Source of the DNA: Arthrobacter sp.
Lineage (GTDB): Bacteria; Actinomycetota; Actinomycetes; Actinomycetales; Micrococcaceae
Length of the DNA: 64,000 nt
Assembly (NCBI RefSeq): GCF_031179385.1
Contig: NZ_JAPSHV010000001.1
Span: 1-64,000, forward strand
Direction: 5' to 3'
A model generated the notes under the pieces. It was given only the letters and a program-made list of their open reading frames with translations, ran no database searches and was not told the origin of the DNA. A program made the position numbers and the translations under genes. This document shows positions 1-8,682 of this stretch, one piece after another (the first letter of the stretch is position 1; each line of letters opens with the position of its first letter).

Positions 1-523
1 CCGGCAGTCCGGAAGCGAGGCGCGTGACCTTGATGCCGATGGTCTTCAGCATCCGCACGAGGTAGGTGGCCGTGGCTTCGCCCTCGAGGTTCGGATCGGT
101 GGCGATGATGATTTCCTGAACCTGGTCATCAGAGAGCCGGCTCAACAATTCCCGGATACGCAGTTGATCGGGACCGATCCCCGCGATTGGATTGATTGAG
201 CCGCCGAGCACGTGATACTTGCCTCGGAAGGACCGCGTCCGTTCGACGGCGATGACGTCCTTGGACTCTTCGACCACACAGATCGCGGACGGATCACGAC
301 GTGGGTCGCGACAGATGCCGCAGGTCTCCTGCTCGGCGACGTTCCCGCAGATGGTGCAGAACTTCACCCGCTCCTTGACGGTAACGATGGCGTTGACGAG
401 TCGCTTCATGTCCTCGCCGTCTGCCTCAAGAATGTGGAACGCGATGCGCTGTGCCGATTTGGGGCCCACGCCAGGTAGACGTCCCAGCTCGTCGATGAGC
501 TCCTGAACTGCGCCTTCGTACAC
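1..523 (-). CDS. recR: Recombination mediator RecR, 3' end cut by window edge
   Basis: RecR works with RecF and RecO to load RecA at single-strand gaps. Reading the minus strand from a GTG at 523 gives [20 protein letters not shown], the typical RecR N terminus with its helix-hairpin-helix, then a four-cysteine zinc site (CTIC...CGIC) and the start of the Toprim domain ([17 protein letters not shown]). AAGG lies 7 nt before the GTG. About 174 residues are present; a full RecR is about 200, so only the C-terminal end is missing. It lies downstream of dnaX on the same strand, the usual bacterial order. The ORF track does not list it because no stop codon is inside the window. Confidence 0.95.
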   Translation of the reverse strand, partial: MYEGAVQELIDELGRLPGVGPKSAQRIAFHILEADGEDMKRLVNAIVTVKERVKFCTICGNVAEQETCGICRDPRRDPSAICVVEESKDVIAVERTRSFRGKYHVLGGSINPIAGIGPDQLRIRELLSRLSDDQVQEIIIATDPNLEGEATATYLVRMLKTIGIKVTRLASGLP

Positions 524-581
524 GGATTTGCCTTAGCTGTAGGTGGTGACTCGACGGCCCGGCCGGGACCGGATGGCCTGG

Positions 582-3395
582 TTACTGGTCGAGGCTGCGT
601 TCCTCGATAAGCCGTCCGTTGAGGATACGTTCGATGGCCTGCCGGCCGACCAGTCCGGATTCCTCGATGGTTTCATCATCTGCGCTGGGTATGTCCTCGA
701 CGTACTTCAAGTCTACGGCGCCCGTTACAGGCTGCGGCTTGGGTTTGGCTGCCTCCGCCCGAGCGGCTTCATCGAGCAGCTGTTGGTAGCGGCTGGGGCG
801 GGACGGCGGTTCCTCATCGAACGAAGGTTCCTGAGGACCGGGGTCATCAGGGTCGCGGGGCGGTTCTGCCGGCGTGAAGGAAGGGACGTCATTGGGGTTG
901 CGCCGTCCGGCAGGGGGCTCGGGGGGTGCGGGCTGTGCAGCTGCTGTGTGGACGGGTGCCGGCGGAGTGGGTGGTTGCTGGGCAGGCGCCGGCTGGAGGG
1001 GCGCTTGTTGCGCGAGGGCATACGCGGTTACCTGCTGCGCGGAAACGTGCCGGAGGGTCTGCTCCGGGGGCATCTGCGATGCGTCTGCCTTCCGCACGGG
1101 TGCCTGCTCCGTGCGCGCGTTACCGGTTGGTTCGATGCCCGCGGGCGCCTGCTGCGTCTGGTTCTGCTGGATTGTGGCGGGCGCAGCCGGCCGGGCAGAT
1201 TCTCCCCAGCCAGGGCGGGCTCCGGTTGTGGCCGCTGGCAGCCCCCAGGAGTCTTCGCCCGGGGAAGGTGTGCCGGCGCCGCTCGATGCAGGGCTGTTGG
1301 CGCCGGGTTGCCCCTGCGCCTCTGCCGGCTGATTCCGGCTAGTAAGTGCTTTTGGGTCGGGTTCACCCGCTGCCGCGGCGCCGTCATGGATGGCTTCGAT
1401 GCTGCAGTTCAACCCAAGCACCTTGTTGATGGCCTGCTTCAGGTTGTCGCTGTGCTGACCGCGTTGGAACCCGAGCGCATTGCCCTGTGACGCAAACGCC
1501 AGGGTGAGCTGATTGTCGCTGAAGGAGCGCGGCTTTGCATCGGTGTTGACGTTCAACCACGTGCTGCGCTTGATCCGGGCGAGCTCGTCCATGATCTCCG
1601 GCCAGGCCCTGCGAATCATCTCTATCTGACCCGAACCCTGGGCCGGAGCGGATTGACCCGACGGACGCTGCGCGGCGGAGGCGGCCGAACGCTGCTCGGC
1701 GGGGGCGGCCGGACGCTGCTCAACCGGACGATGCTCAACCGGACGATGCTCCGACTGGGGCTGCTCAACCGGACGACGCTCCATCGGGGGCTGCTCCGAC
1801 TGGGGCTGCTCGGACTGAGGCTGCTCAGCCTTGGGCTGCTGGGCGCCTGGCGCTGCGGCTGAACGGGGTTCGGTGCTCTGCTGGTCCCACGGATCCGAAG
1901 GTTCGGGAGGCATGCCCCATCCGCCGCCCCAGTCGGCAGCACCGGGTTCCTGCGCAGGCTCCGTGGCGCGCTCGAGTTTCTCGGCCGGAGCCGGAGCCTG
2001 CTGTGGTTTTGAGTCGGCAGGAACCTGCGGGCCCGACGGCTGCATTTCCTGGGCGGCCGCTGCAGGGGTTGCAGATGCAGGGGCAGCAGCCTGTGTTTGA
2101 CGCTGTGCCGACGCAGGTACTTGTGCCTGTGCCGACGCAGGCACCTGTGCGGCAGCGGCCGGAGCGGAGGGCTGTGCGGTGCGCTCGGCAGTAGCTGGGG
2201 GAGCCCCGGTACCGGCCTCAGGTAGGCCATCGGCGTAGCTTAGGCGGCGTTCGATGCGGTCGACCCTGGCCAGGGTGCCCTGCTCCGACTGGTCCGCAGC
2301 GGGCAGCAGGATGCGAGCGCAGAGCAGCTCGAGGTGCAATCGCGGAGAGGTGGCGCCGGTCATCTCGGTGAGCGCAGTATTGGTGATGTCAGCGGCGCGC
2401 GAGAGCTCCGCGCGTCCCAGTTGTTGAGCCTGGGTCCGCATGCGGTTCAGCTGATCGTCAGGTGTACCGCGCAGGATGGACGCCGCCGCATCAGGAACTG
2501 CGTTGACAATGATCAGGTCGCGGAACCGCTCGAGAAGGTCCTCGACGAACCGCCGCGGATCATGGCCCGTCTGGATGACCCGGTCAACAGCACCGAAAAC
2601 GGTAGCGGAATCATCGGCGGCAATGGCATCGACCACGTCGTCGAGCAGCGAGGCATGCGTGTAGCCCAGCAGCGACACCGCGAGTTCGTAGTCAAGGCCG
2701 GAGGTTCCGGCACCGGCCATCAGCTGGTCCAGCACCGACAGGGAGTCGCGCACCGACCCGCCGCCTGCACGCACCACCAGGGACAGAACGCCGGGCGCCA
2801 CCGGGATGTTCTCCTGGTTGCACAGCAGCTCAAGGTAAGCCATCAGGGGTTCTGGGGGAACCAGCCGGAACGGGTAGTGGTGCGTGCGCGACCGGATGGT
2901 TCCGATCACCTTGTCCGGCTCCGTGGTCGCGAAGATGAACTTGATGTGTTCCGGGGGTTCTTCGACGATCTTCAGCAGCGCGTTGAAGCCGGCGCTGGTG
3001 ACCATGTGGGCCTCATCGATGATGAAGATCTTGTAGCGGTCACGGACCGGAGCGAAGGTGGCGCGCTCACGGAGATCACGGGCGTCATCGACGCCACCGT
3101 GGGATGCTGCGTCGATCTCGATGACATCCAGGCTGCCGGAGCCGTTCCGGGCCAGCTCAACACAGCTGTCGCAGGTGCCGCAGGGAACCGGTGTGGGGCC
3201 CTGCGCACAGTTGAGGCAGCGGGCCAGGATGCGGGCCGAGGTGGTCTTGCCGCAGCCGCGTGGACCGGAGAAAAGATAGGCGTGATTCACCCTGTTTTTG
3301 GAGATGGCCGTCATCAAAGGCTCGGTGACGTGCTCCTGGCCGATCACGTCGGAGAACGTCTCCGGACGGTACCGGCGGTAAAGGGCTGTACTCAC
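582..3395 (-). CDS. dnaX: DNA polymerase III subunit gamma/tau
   Basis: This is the clamp-loader ATPase of the replisome. The first ~370 residues carry the AAA+ module: Walker A GPRGCGKT (about 45-52), a four-Cys zinc module (CLNC...CGTC..C), Walker B IIDEAHM and the sensor region FIFATTEP. From about residue 390 the protein is a long Pro/Gln/Ala-rich region with short repeats (QPQSEQ, RPVEH/RPVEQ), broken by a folded segment (QIEMIRRAWPEIMDELARIKR...) that resembles the polymerase-binding part of tau. At 937 aa it is long for the family, mostly because of the low-complexity parts. The start is GTG; a TAGAGT -10 box sits 6 nt upstream, so the mRNA is probably leaderless and transcribed from inside the gluQ 3' end. 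Confidence 0.96.
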   Translation of the reverse strand: MSTALYRRYRPETFSDVIGQEHVTEPLMTAISKNRVNHAYLFSGPRGCGKTTSARILARCLNCAQGPTPVPCGTCDSCVELARNGSGSLDVIEIDAASHGGVDDARDLRERATFAPVRDRYKIFIIDEAHMVTSAGFNALLKIVEEPPEHIKFIFATTEPDKVIGTIRSRTHHYPFRLVPPEPLMAYLELLCNQENIPVAPGVLSLVVRAGGGSVRDSLSVLDQLMAGAGTSGLDYELAVSLLGYTHASLLDDVVDAIAADDSATVFGAVDRVIQTGHDPRRFVEDLLERFRDLIIVNAVPDAAASILRGTPDDQLNRMRTQAQQLGRAELSRAADITNTALTEMTGATSPRLHLELLCARILLPAADQSEQGTLARVDRIERRLSYADGLPEAGTGAPPATAERTAQPSAPAAAAQVPASAQAQVPASAQRQTQAAAPASATPAAAAQEMQPSGPQVPADSKPQQAPAPAEKLERATEPAQEPGAADWGGGWGMPPEPSDPWDQQSTEPRSAAAPGAQQPKAEQPQSEQPQSEQPPMERRPVEQPQSEHRPVEHRPVEQRPAAPAEQRSAASAAQRPSGQSAPAQGSGQIEMIRRAWPEIMDELARIKRSTWLNVNTDAKPRSFSDNQLTLAFASQGNALGFQRGQHSDNLKQAINKVLGLNCSIEAIHDGAAAAGEPDPKALTSRNQPAEAQGQPGANSPASSGAGTPSPGEDSWGLPAATTGARPGWGESARPAAPATIQQNQTQQAPAGIEPTGNARTEQAPVRKADASQMPPEQTLRHVSAQQVTAYALAQQAPLQPAPAQQPPTPPAPVHTAAAQPAPPEPPAGRRNPNDVPSFTPAEPPRDPDDPGPQEPSFDEEPPSRPSRYQQLLDEAARAEAAKPKPQPVTGAVDLKYVEDIPSADDETIEESGLVGRQAIERILNGRLIEERSLDQ
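1700..1835. repeat. Short tandem coding repeats in the dnaX linker
   Basis: Related 15-21 nt units (core GCTCAACCGGACGA) repeat here and encode PVEQ/PVEH/SEQP-type pentapeptides in the tau linker. They are exact enough to be prone to slippage. Confidence 0.7.
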
Positions 3396-3401
3396 AGAAG
3401 A

Positions 3402-3407
3402 ACTCTA
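3402..3407 (-). promoter_or_regulatory. -10 box (TAGAGT) of leaderless dnaX
   Basis: TAGAGT on the minus strand followed by exactly 6 nt and the dnaX GTG. No Shine-Dalgarno is present. It overlaps the last codons and stop of gluQ. Confidence 0.5.
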
Positions 3408-4325
3408 TCGGTTGGGTGGGACAGGAGCGGCATCGGTGGAGGAGAGGTGGGAGGGGTCGACAATCCACGGCTCGCGGGGCAGCAGGCGAGGATCGAATGC
3501 CCCCAGCGCAGCCTCCACTGAGCTATCCGGAAGACCGAGTGAACGCAGGATAAGCGCCCGGATTTCGGCTGCATCCCAACCCTTGGCGCCCAAGGCTTCG
3601 AGGGTGACTGCGCCGTCACGCTTGGCCAACCGTCGACCTTCCGGGTTCAGCGCCAAGGGCACGTGAGCATACTCAACAACGGGAAGCCCCAGCAGGGACC
3701 CGAGATAGGCCTGCCGCGGTGCGGAACTCAGCAGGTCATCGCCGCGTACCACCTGGTCGATGCCCTGTTCCGCATCATCGACGACGACGGCGAGGTTGTA
3801 GGCGGGCACCCCGTCATTGCGCACCACTACGAAGTCATCAACCAGCCCGGTGTAGGGACCGTGCAGGACGTCGCGAATTCCATAACGGTCGACGTCGGTG
3901 CGGAGCCGGAGCGCGGCCGGCCGGACGCGCCGCGCGGCTTCGCGCTCGAACTGGGACAGGTCCCGGCAGGTGCCGGGGTAGTGGCCGGGAAGGACATGCG
4001 GCGCCGAAGCCGCCTCCGCGATGTCTCGCCGGGTACAGAAGCACTCGAAGAGGCGCCCGTCGCGCAGCAGGCGGGCAACGGCGTCGTTGTAGAGGTTTTG
4101 GCGTTCGCTCTGGCGGGTGATGTCACCGTCCCAGGAGAGCCCGACGGCGCTCAGCTCGGCTAGCTGCACCGCTTCAGCGCCGGCACGGACCCGGTCGAGA
4201 TCCTCGACGCGCACCAGGAAACGGCGGCCGGTGGACCGGGCGAAGAGCCAGGCCAGGATCGCAGTGCGGAGGTTGCCCACGTGAAGTTCACCGGTGGGGC
4301 TCGGCGCGAAGCGACCTGCGTTCAC
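3405..4325 (-). CDS. gluQ: Glutamyl-Q tRNA(Asp) synthetase
   Basis: GluQ-RS is a GluRS paralogue without an anticodon-binding domain; it activates glutamate and attaches it to queuosine at position 34 of tRNA-Asp. The 306-aa product shows the class I start GRFAPSPTGELHVGN (HIGH-like), the CxC...Y...C zinc site (FECFCTRRD...GHYPGTC) and a KMSKS-like LAKRDGAVT. GTG at 4325 was chosen because GGAGG lies 6 nt upstream and the longer 344-aa ORF runs into the SRP RNA gene. The presence of this enzyme implies queuosine-modified tRNA; tgt and a precursor transporter occur further along the window. Confidence 0.93.
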   Translation of the reverse strand: MNAGRFAPSPTGELHVGNLRTAILAWLFARSTGRRFLVRVEDLDRVRAGAEAVQLAELSAVGLSWDGDITRQSERQNLYNDAVARLLRDGRLFECFCTRRDIAEAASAPHVLPGHYPGTCRDLSQFEREAARRVRPAALRLRTDVDRYGIRDVLHGPYTGLVDDFVVVRNDGVPAYNLAVVVDDAEQGIDQVVRGDDLLSSAPRQAYLGSLLGLPVVEYAHVPLALNPEGRRLAKRDGAVTLEALGAKGWDAAEIRALILRSLGLPDSSVEAALGAFDPRLLPREPWIVDPSHLSSTDAAPVPPNR

Positions 4326-4356
4326 GGATCCTCCAAACGCGGCTGGCAGGGAACGT

Positions 4357-4450
4357 AAAGACCCCTCATGCACCTGCCAGAGCCCGCCTACCCTTGCTAC
4401 CTTCCGGTCCTGGGGGAGTTCAACAGGATGACACCACATGAGGGGCCGCG
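4357..4450 (-). ncRNA. ffs: Signal recognition particle 4.5S-type RNA
   Basis: The minus strand contains the invariant SRP core CCAGGACCGGAAGGTAGCAA, with flanks GCCCCTCATG and CATGAGGGGTC that close the terminal helix. The short bacterial 4.5S form fits the length of about 95 nt. Ends are estimated from the helix. It sits between tRNA-Ser and gluQ/dnaX, a common actinobacterial arrangement. Confidence 0.9.
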
Positions 4451-4553
4451 AAATAGTCTACAGGAATCGGAGCAGGGGCTTCGCCGGTCGCCGGAGAGCA
4501 CCCGATTCGGCACATCAGGCATGTGCGGGTATTCTGGAACCTGCTCCAAACAA

Positions 4554-4638
4554 GGAGGATTCGCCTAGCGGCCTATGGCGCACGCCTGGAACGCGTGTTG
4601 GGTTAACGCCCTCGGGGGTTCAAATCCCCCATCCTCCG
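4554..4638 (+). tRNA. tRNA-Ser(GGA)
   Basis: Acceptor arms GGAGGAT and ATCCTCC pair, followed by discriminator G. The anticodon stem-loop is CACGC-CTGGAAC-GCGTG with anticodon GGA, there is a class II long variable arm, and the T arm is GGGGGTTCAAATCCCCC. CCA is not encoded. Confidence 0.95.
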
Positions 4639-4648
4639 CGCTTCACAC

Positions 4649-4682
4649 AGAACACCCCGGCTTTACAGCTGGGGTGTTCTGC
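4649..4682 (+). terminator. Rho-independent-like terminator after tRNA-Ser
   Basis: Perfect 10-bp stem AGAACACCCC/GGGGTGTTCT with a short loop, 11 nt after the tRNA. No strong U tract follows, as is common in actinobacteria. Confidence 0.75.
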
Positions 4683-4810
4683 ATTTCACTGGACTTTGAA
4701 GTGATCGTAAGCATGCTGAGTAAAGTGTATTGTGCAATGAGTCTTCCGAAGCATAAGTATGGAGTTCACACTGAATACAGCATCGGCTGTGTGGCCTGAT
4801 ACCTTCAGCC

Positions 4811-4855
4811 ATGTGCCCATCCTGTAAGGAGTTGCGATTGGACCTGCAGGCATGA
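4811..4855 (+). CDS. Putative 14-aa leader peptide with CPSC motif
   Basis: A 14-codon ORF (MCPSCKELRLDLQA) whose TGA overlaps the ATG of the ferredoxin reductase as ATGA. A TACCTT box lies 5 nt before its ATG, which fits a leaderless start. The reductase ATG has no well-spaced Shine-Dalgarno of its own: AAGGAG lies 20 nt upstream, inside this ORF. Translation of the leader could therefore feed the downstream gene. This is inference from geometry; coding has not been shown. Confidence 0.35.
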   Translation: MCPSCKELRLDLQA

Positions 4856-5913
4856 CCCGGCTACCGAAGCTGAGACACGCGTTCTCGGCACTGACCACAC
4901 CGCTCGCGCCGGAAGATTTTCTGTCGCTATTCAACCCGGTGTTTTCGTCACGCCAACTGCGCGGCATCGTCACGAAAGTGGTGCCGGAGACCGCAGACTC
5001 CGTGACGATCTACTTCCACCCCGGCAGGGGCTGGAAAGCACACCGCGCAGGGCAGTGGGCGCGCATCGGCGTGGAACTGGACGGAGTCCGCCACTGGCGC
5101 TCGTATTCCCTGAGCACAGCTGCCGGTCAGGATCCCGCCATCACCGTTACCGACATGGGTGCCGTGTCCGGCGTCCTTGTCCGTGAGACCAAACCCGGTG
5201 ACATTCTTTTCCTTGCCCCGCCTCAGGGCACCTTCGTACTCCCTGATCGGCCGCGGCCGCTTCTGATGCTGACAGCGGGGAGCGGCATCACCCCGGTGAT
5301 GTCCATGATCCGCACGCTTGTTCCCCGCCGGCCGGACGCGGATGTTGTGTTGATCCATTCCGCTCGCACGCCCAAGACAAGCCTCTTCGTCGAGGAGCTC
5401 CGCGAGCTCGCCGACCAGTTCCGACAGTTCAAGGTGAAGCTCTGGTTCACCGGTGAGCATGGCCGCATCGATTTCAACACTCCCGCCGTCCTTGACCGGT
5501 TGTGTTCCGATTGGCGTGAGCGCGCGGCCTACGCGTGCGGACCGGAGAAATTCCTGGAAAACGCAGAGTCGCTGTGGGAGCGCCAGGCGAAACTGCCGGC
5601 CGGGAGCCTCACCATCGAACGCTTCAGCACCGCTTTGGCGGAAGGCACCGGGAACGACGGCGGACTGGTCACCTTCGAAGCCTCCGACCGGGAGGTTGAG
5701 GCGGACGGCAACACCCCGCTGCTCGAGGTCGGGGAAGACGAAGGCCTCCTCATGCCCAGCGGCTGCCGCATGGGAATCTGCCACAGCTGCCTCATCCCGC
5801 TTCGGGCAGGACAAGTCCGGGACCTTCGCACCAACGAAGTACATGGAGAACCCGGGCAATTGATTCAGACGTGCGTTTCGGCAGCAGCCGGACCCGTAAA
5901 CCTCGACATATAA
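4852..5913 (+). CDS. Ferredoxin reductase with C-terminal 2Fe-2S domain (desaturase electron donor)
   Basis: This is a three-module flavoprotein reductase: an FAD-binding barrel with RSYSLST (about residue 83), an NAD(P)-binding part with LTAGSGITPVMSM, and a C-terminal plant-type 2Fe-2S domain with GCRMGICHSC and a distal Cys (IQTC). It should pass electrons from NAD(P)H to the acyl desaturase encoded 22 nt downstream; the pair matches the mycobacterial Rv3230c/DesA3 arrangement. The ATG is used by homology. An ATT codon (4837) placed 5 nt after AAGGAG is in frame and could be an alternative start, or the upstream leader peptide could couple translation. Confidence 0.9.
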   Translation: MTRLPKLRHAFSALTTPLAPEDFLSLFNPVFSSRQLRGIVTKVVPETADSVTIYFHPGRGWKAHRAGQWARIGVELDGVRHWRSYSLSTAAGQDPAITVTDMGAVSGVLVRETKPGDILFLAPPQGTFVLPDRPRPLLMLTAGSGITPVMSMIRTLVPRRPDADVVLIHSARTPKTSLFVEELRELADQFRQFKVKLWFTGEHGRIDFNTPAVLDRLCSDWRERAAYACGPEKFLENAESLWERQAKLPAGSLTIERFSTALAEGTGNDGGLVTFEASDREVEADGNTPLLEVGEDEGLLMPSGCRMGICHSCLIPLRAGQVRDLRTNEVHGEPGQLIQTCVSAAAGPVNLDI

Positions 5914-5935
5914 CTCGGATCGAAGGAGTGAGAAT

Positions 5936-7120
5936 ATGACGAACCTTGTAGATCAGGTGTCAGAGGACACTGCGGTTGAAAGACCCGCAACCCGACGACG
6001 GCCGGGAGCGCTCGCCGAGACCGGGCATCCGCTTGTCCGCCCGCCGGCAGCTGCGCATCTTTCCGATGAGCAGGTTGCCGAACTGGCCCGTGAACTCGAC
6101 GCCATCCGCGATGAGGTGCTCGGCCGACGGGGGAAGCCTGATGCCGCCTACATCCGCCGCGTCATCAAGGCTCAGCGCATCCTCGAGTTCGGTGGACGTG
6201 CAGCATTGCTTGTCGGACGGAACAAGGCAGCGTGGGTGGCAGGCACCACCATGCTGAGCTTCGCCAAGATCCTGGAGAATATGGAGCTCGGTCACAACAT
6301 CCTGCACGGCCAGTGGGACTGGATGCGGGATCCGGACATCCACTCCACAACCTGGGACTGGGACTTTGTCACGCCCACACGGTCCTGGCAGCATACCCAT
6401 AACGACCTGCACCACCGCTGGACCAACGTGGTGGGCAAGGACCGCGACGTCGGCTACAACCTCCTGCGCATGGACGACGACCAGCCCTGGCGGCCCTTCA
6501 ACCTGGGCAACCCGGTGTACAACGCCGTGCTCGCGCCGCTCTTCGAGTGGGGCATCGCGCTCTACGATCTTGAGTTGCCGGAATACAAGGACGGCACAAA
6601 ATCAAAAGAGGCCCTTCGTCGGGACCTGCAGGCACTTGGGCGCAAGGCCGCCAAGCAGTTCGGCAAGGATTACGTCGCTACGCCCGTCGTCGCAATGCTC
6701 ACCGGTTCGGGCAGGCAGGCCTTGACGGGAACCCTGACCGCGAACGCAGTCCGTAATGTCTGGGCCCACGCAGTGATCTTCTGCGGTCACTTCCCAGCCG
6801 GCACTGACACCTTCACCGAGGAAATGGTCGACGGCGAAACCCGTGGTGACTGGTATGTGCGGCAGATGATCGGCTCGGCGAACATCTCCGGCTCGAAGTT
6901 CATGCACCTGATGACCGGAAACCTCTCCCACCAGATCGAGCACCACCTGTTCCCTGACCTCCCGTCGAACAGGTACCACGAGATCGCCCCGAAGGTCCGC
7001 GACATCTGCAAGCGCTATGGACTGCCGTACACCACCGGGCCCCTGCTCAAGCAGGTCGGGTCCGCGTGGGCGAAGGTCTTCCGGCTGGCACTGCCGGACC
7101 GTAAGGCACCGGCCAGCTAG
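5936..7120 (+). CDS. Membrane fatty acid (acyl-CoA) desaturase
   Basis: Integral-membrane di-iron desaturase of the DesA3/stearoyl-CoA delta-9 type, 394 aa. The three histidine boxes are visible: GHNILHGQ, HTHNDLHHRW and HQIEHHLFPDLPSNRY. It inserts a cis double bond into acyl chains using O2 and electrons from the reductase encoded just upstream (same strand, 22-nt gap, GAAGGAG before the ATG). Box spacing and the NLSHQIEHHLFP ending are canonical. The substrate chain length cannot be read from the sequence. Confidence 0.92.
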   Translation: MTNLVDQVSEDTAVERPATRRRPGALAETGHPLVRPPAAAHLSDEQVAELARELDAIRDEVLGRRGKPDAAYIRRVIKAQRILEFGGRAALLVGRNKAAWVAGTTMLSFAKILENMELGHNILHGQWDWMRDPDIHSTTWDWDFVTPTRSWQHTHNDLHHRWTNVVGKDRDVGYNLLRMDDDQPWRPFNLGNPVYNAVLAPLFEWGIALYDLELPEYKDGTKSKEALRRDLQALGRKAAKQFGKDYVATPVVAMLTGSGRQALTGTLTANAVRNVWAHAVIFCGHFPAGTDTFTEEMVDGETRGDWYVRQMIGSANISGSKFMHLMTGNLSHQIEHHLFPDLPSNRYHEIAPKVRDICKRYGLPYTTGPLLKQVGSAWAKVFRLALPDRKAPAS

Positions 7121-7135
7121 TCTGGTCGCCAGCTG

Positions 7136-7176
7136 GCCCGGCGATCAGCTAGCCCGGCGATCAGCTAGTCGCCGGG
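7136..7176. repeat. 16-bp tandem duplication forming a convergent terminator hairpin
   Basis: GCCCGGCGATCAGCTA occurs twice head-to-tail (7136-7151 and 7152-7167). The second copy pairs with the following bases as CCCGGCGA-N8-TCGCCGGG, a perfect 8-bp stem. It lies between the convergent desaturase and MpaB-like genes and includes the latter's stop codon. Confidence 0.75.
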
Positions 7177-8087
7177 TCCGGCGGGTGCTGCCCCTGCACC
7201 CGCCGGATCCGCCGAAGCGCTGCTGCCTCACTCGGTCCCTGCCTGCCCAGACCGAGCTTGATGGCTCCCAGCACCAGCAGGACAGCCGGCTTGACCGGCA
7301 ACGGTAAGGGCCCGATGTGCGGCAACGACAGGCCGAGCAGTTCCCGGTGCCGAGGGGTGAGCGTGGCCACCGCCCCGGCAAAAAGGATCCGGTAGCCCAG
7401 ACGCTGGGACCGCGGAAGCGGGGGTCGCTTGATGTAGGCCAGCGCGTCCTGGACCTGGTGGCTGGAAGCGAGCTCGCCGTCGTATGCGGAGAGCTGATCA
7501 CGCAGTTCAGCGACGCTGCGCGGCGGGTCAGTGACGCCCATCAGTTCTCCCGCGATCGCCCACTCCTTCACGTACTCGTCCGGTCCGCCGGGAAACTTCA
7601 GCCCGTACTCCCGGTGCGCGCTGAGGAACGCGTCAGTGAACGCCAGATGCACCCACCGCAGCAGATGAGGGTCGTTGGCGGCATAGGAACGCTCGACGCC
7701 GGCGGCGTCCACGTACGTGCCGGTCACCTTCTCGTGCAGGCGGCGTACCCAGTTTGAAGCGCTCTGCGCGGCGTCGGTGGACCCGTACGTGACGGTGAAG
7801 ATCCAGCGGATGGTGTTCGCGAGCCTGCCCAGCGGGTCCTCGCGGAAGTCGGAATGGGCATACACCCCCGCCATGGCACCCGGATGCAGCGCCTGAAGCA
7901 GGAGTGCACGGATGCCGCCCACCGTCGGAGTCATGGAGCTGTGAACCGACCAGACGGCGGAACCGGGATCGAAGTAGCCGGCGTCGTTCCCTTCCGCGAG
8001 TTCCTCTGTCCAGGCGGGCGGTTCGGCACCGGTGCCGGTGAAGGTGTTCTTGAGTTCAACCCGCAGGCGGGAGAGGGGTGACGCCAT
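7161..8087 (-). CDS. MpaB/DUF2236-family (latex-clearing-protein-like) heme oxygenase homologue
   Basis: Conserved family features are LLLQALHPGAMAGVYAHS near the N terminus, RWIFTVTYGS, and HLAFTDAFLSAHREYG in the middle, where family members place heme-binding and catalytic His/Asp/Arg residues. The ATG at 8087 (308 aa) is preferred over the 335-aa ORF because TGGAG lies a few nt upstream and the extension has no homology-like composition. Family members act on mycophenolate side chains or rubber-like isoprenoids, but most are uncharacterised, so the substrate is unknown. It is convergent with the desaturase and divergent from gpx. Confidence 0.82.
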   Translation of the reverse strand: MASPLSRLRVELKNTFTGTGAEPPAWTEELAEGNDAGYFDPGSAVWSVHSSMTPTVGGIRALLLQALHPGAMAGVYAHSDFREDPLGRLANTIRWIFTVTYGSTDAAQSASNWVRRLHEKVTGTYVDAAGVERSYAANDPHLLRWVHLAFTDAFLSAHREYGLKFPGGPDEYVKEWAIAGELMGVTDPPRSVAELRDQLSAYDGELASSHQVQDALAYIKRPPLPRSQRLGYRILFAGAVATLTPRHRELLGLSLPHIGPLPLPVKPAVLLVLGAIKLGLGRQGPSEAAALRRIRRVQGQHPPDPATS

Positions 8088-8187
8088 CGCTCCAGTATGC
8101 AGGTTCCTCCTGAACGTCCCATCCGGATGAGGGGCGGTCGACGAACTGCAATCGAGTACCAAAGACAACGACAGCCAAGGAGCACGA

Positions 8188-8682
8188 GTGTCCGCGCAGA
8201 AACTTCATGACATCCCACTGACCATGATCGACGGCACCGAGCGGACCTTCGGCGACTTTCAGGGCAAGACCGTCCTGGTGGTGAACGTCGCCTCGCAATG
8301 TGGTTTCACACCCCAGTACGCGGCGCTTGAGGAGCTCTACCGGAGGTATGCGGACCGCGGCTTCGTGGTGTTGGGCGTGCCCAGCAATCAGTTCATGGGG
8401 CAGGAACCCGGAACCGACGAGGACATCCAGGCATTCTGCTCCAGCACCTTCGACGTCACGTTCCCACTGACCCGGAAGACCGATGTCCGCGGCCGGGACC
8501 AGCACCCGCTCTATGCCGAGCTCACCAAGTTCAGGAACGGAGTGCTTCCGGGCCTGGTGAAGTGGAACTTCGAGAAGTTCCTGGTGAACGACGCCGGTAC
8601 CGTGGTTGCGCGGTTTGCCCCCACTGTCGAGCCTGACTCCGACGAAGTTGTGTCTGCGATCGAGAAGACTCTGAACGGCTAG
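8188..8682 (+). CDS. Glutathione peroxidase family (thioredoxin-type peroxidase)
   Basis: The 164-aa protein starts at GTG after CAAGGAGCAC. It has the peroxidatic Cys in VNVASQCGFTPQY, the Gln and Trp positions of the catalytic tetrad (WNFEKFLV), and FPLTRKTDVRG. It is Cys-based, not selenocysteine. Actinobacteria lack glutathione, so members of this family usually take electrons from thioredoxin or mycoredoxin. Its TAG stop shares the tetranucleotide CTAG with the stop of the convergent HAD gene. Confidence 0.92.
   Translation: MSAQKLHDIPLTMIDGTERTFGDFQGKTVLVVNVASQCGFTPQYAALEELYRRYADRGFVVLGVPSNQFMGQEPGTDEDIQAFCSSTFDVTFPLTRKTDVRGRDQHPLYAELTKFRNGVLPGLVKWNFEKFLVNDAGTVVARFAPTVEPDSDEVVSAIEKTLNG

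Noticed and set aside
543-2230. Long ORFs on both strands inside dnaX (e.g. 543-1490 plus, 1622-2230 minus)
   Set aside because: They are frame shadows of the GC-rich dnaX linker; the dnaX frame has clear domains and the others are Arg/Pro/Gly-rich without motifs.
4326-4439. N-terminal extension of gluQ to 4439
   Set aside because: It reads through the SRP RNA gene; GTG at 4325 has GGAGG at proper spacing and the family-typical N terminus.
5960-6979. Minus-strand ORFs inside the desaturase gene
   Set aside because: Shadows; the plus frame has all three histidine boxes.
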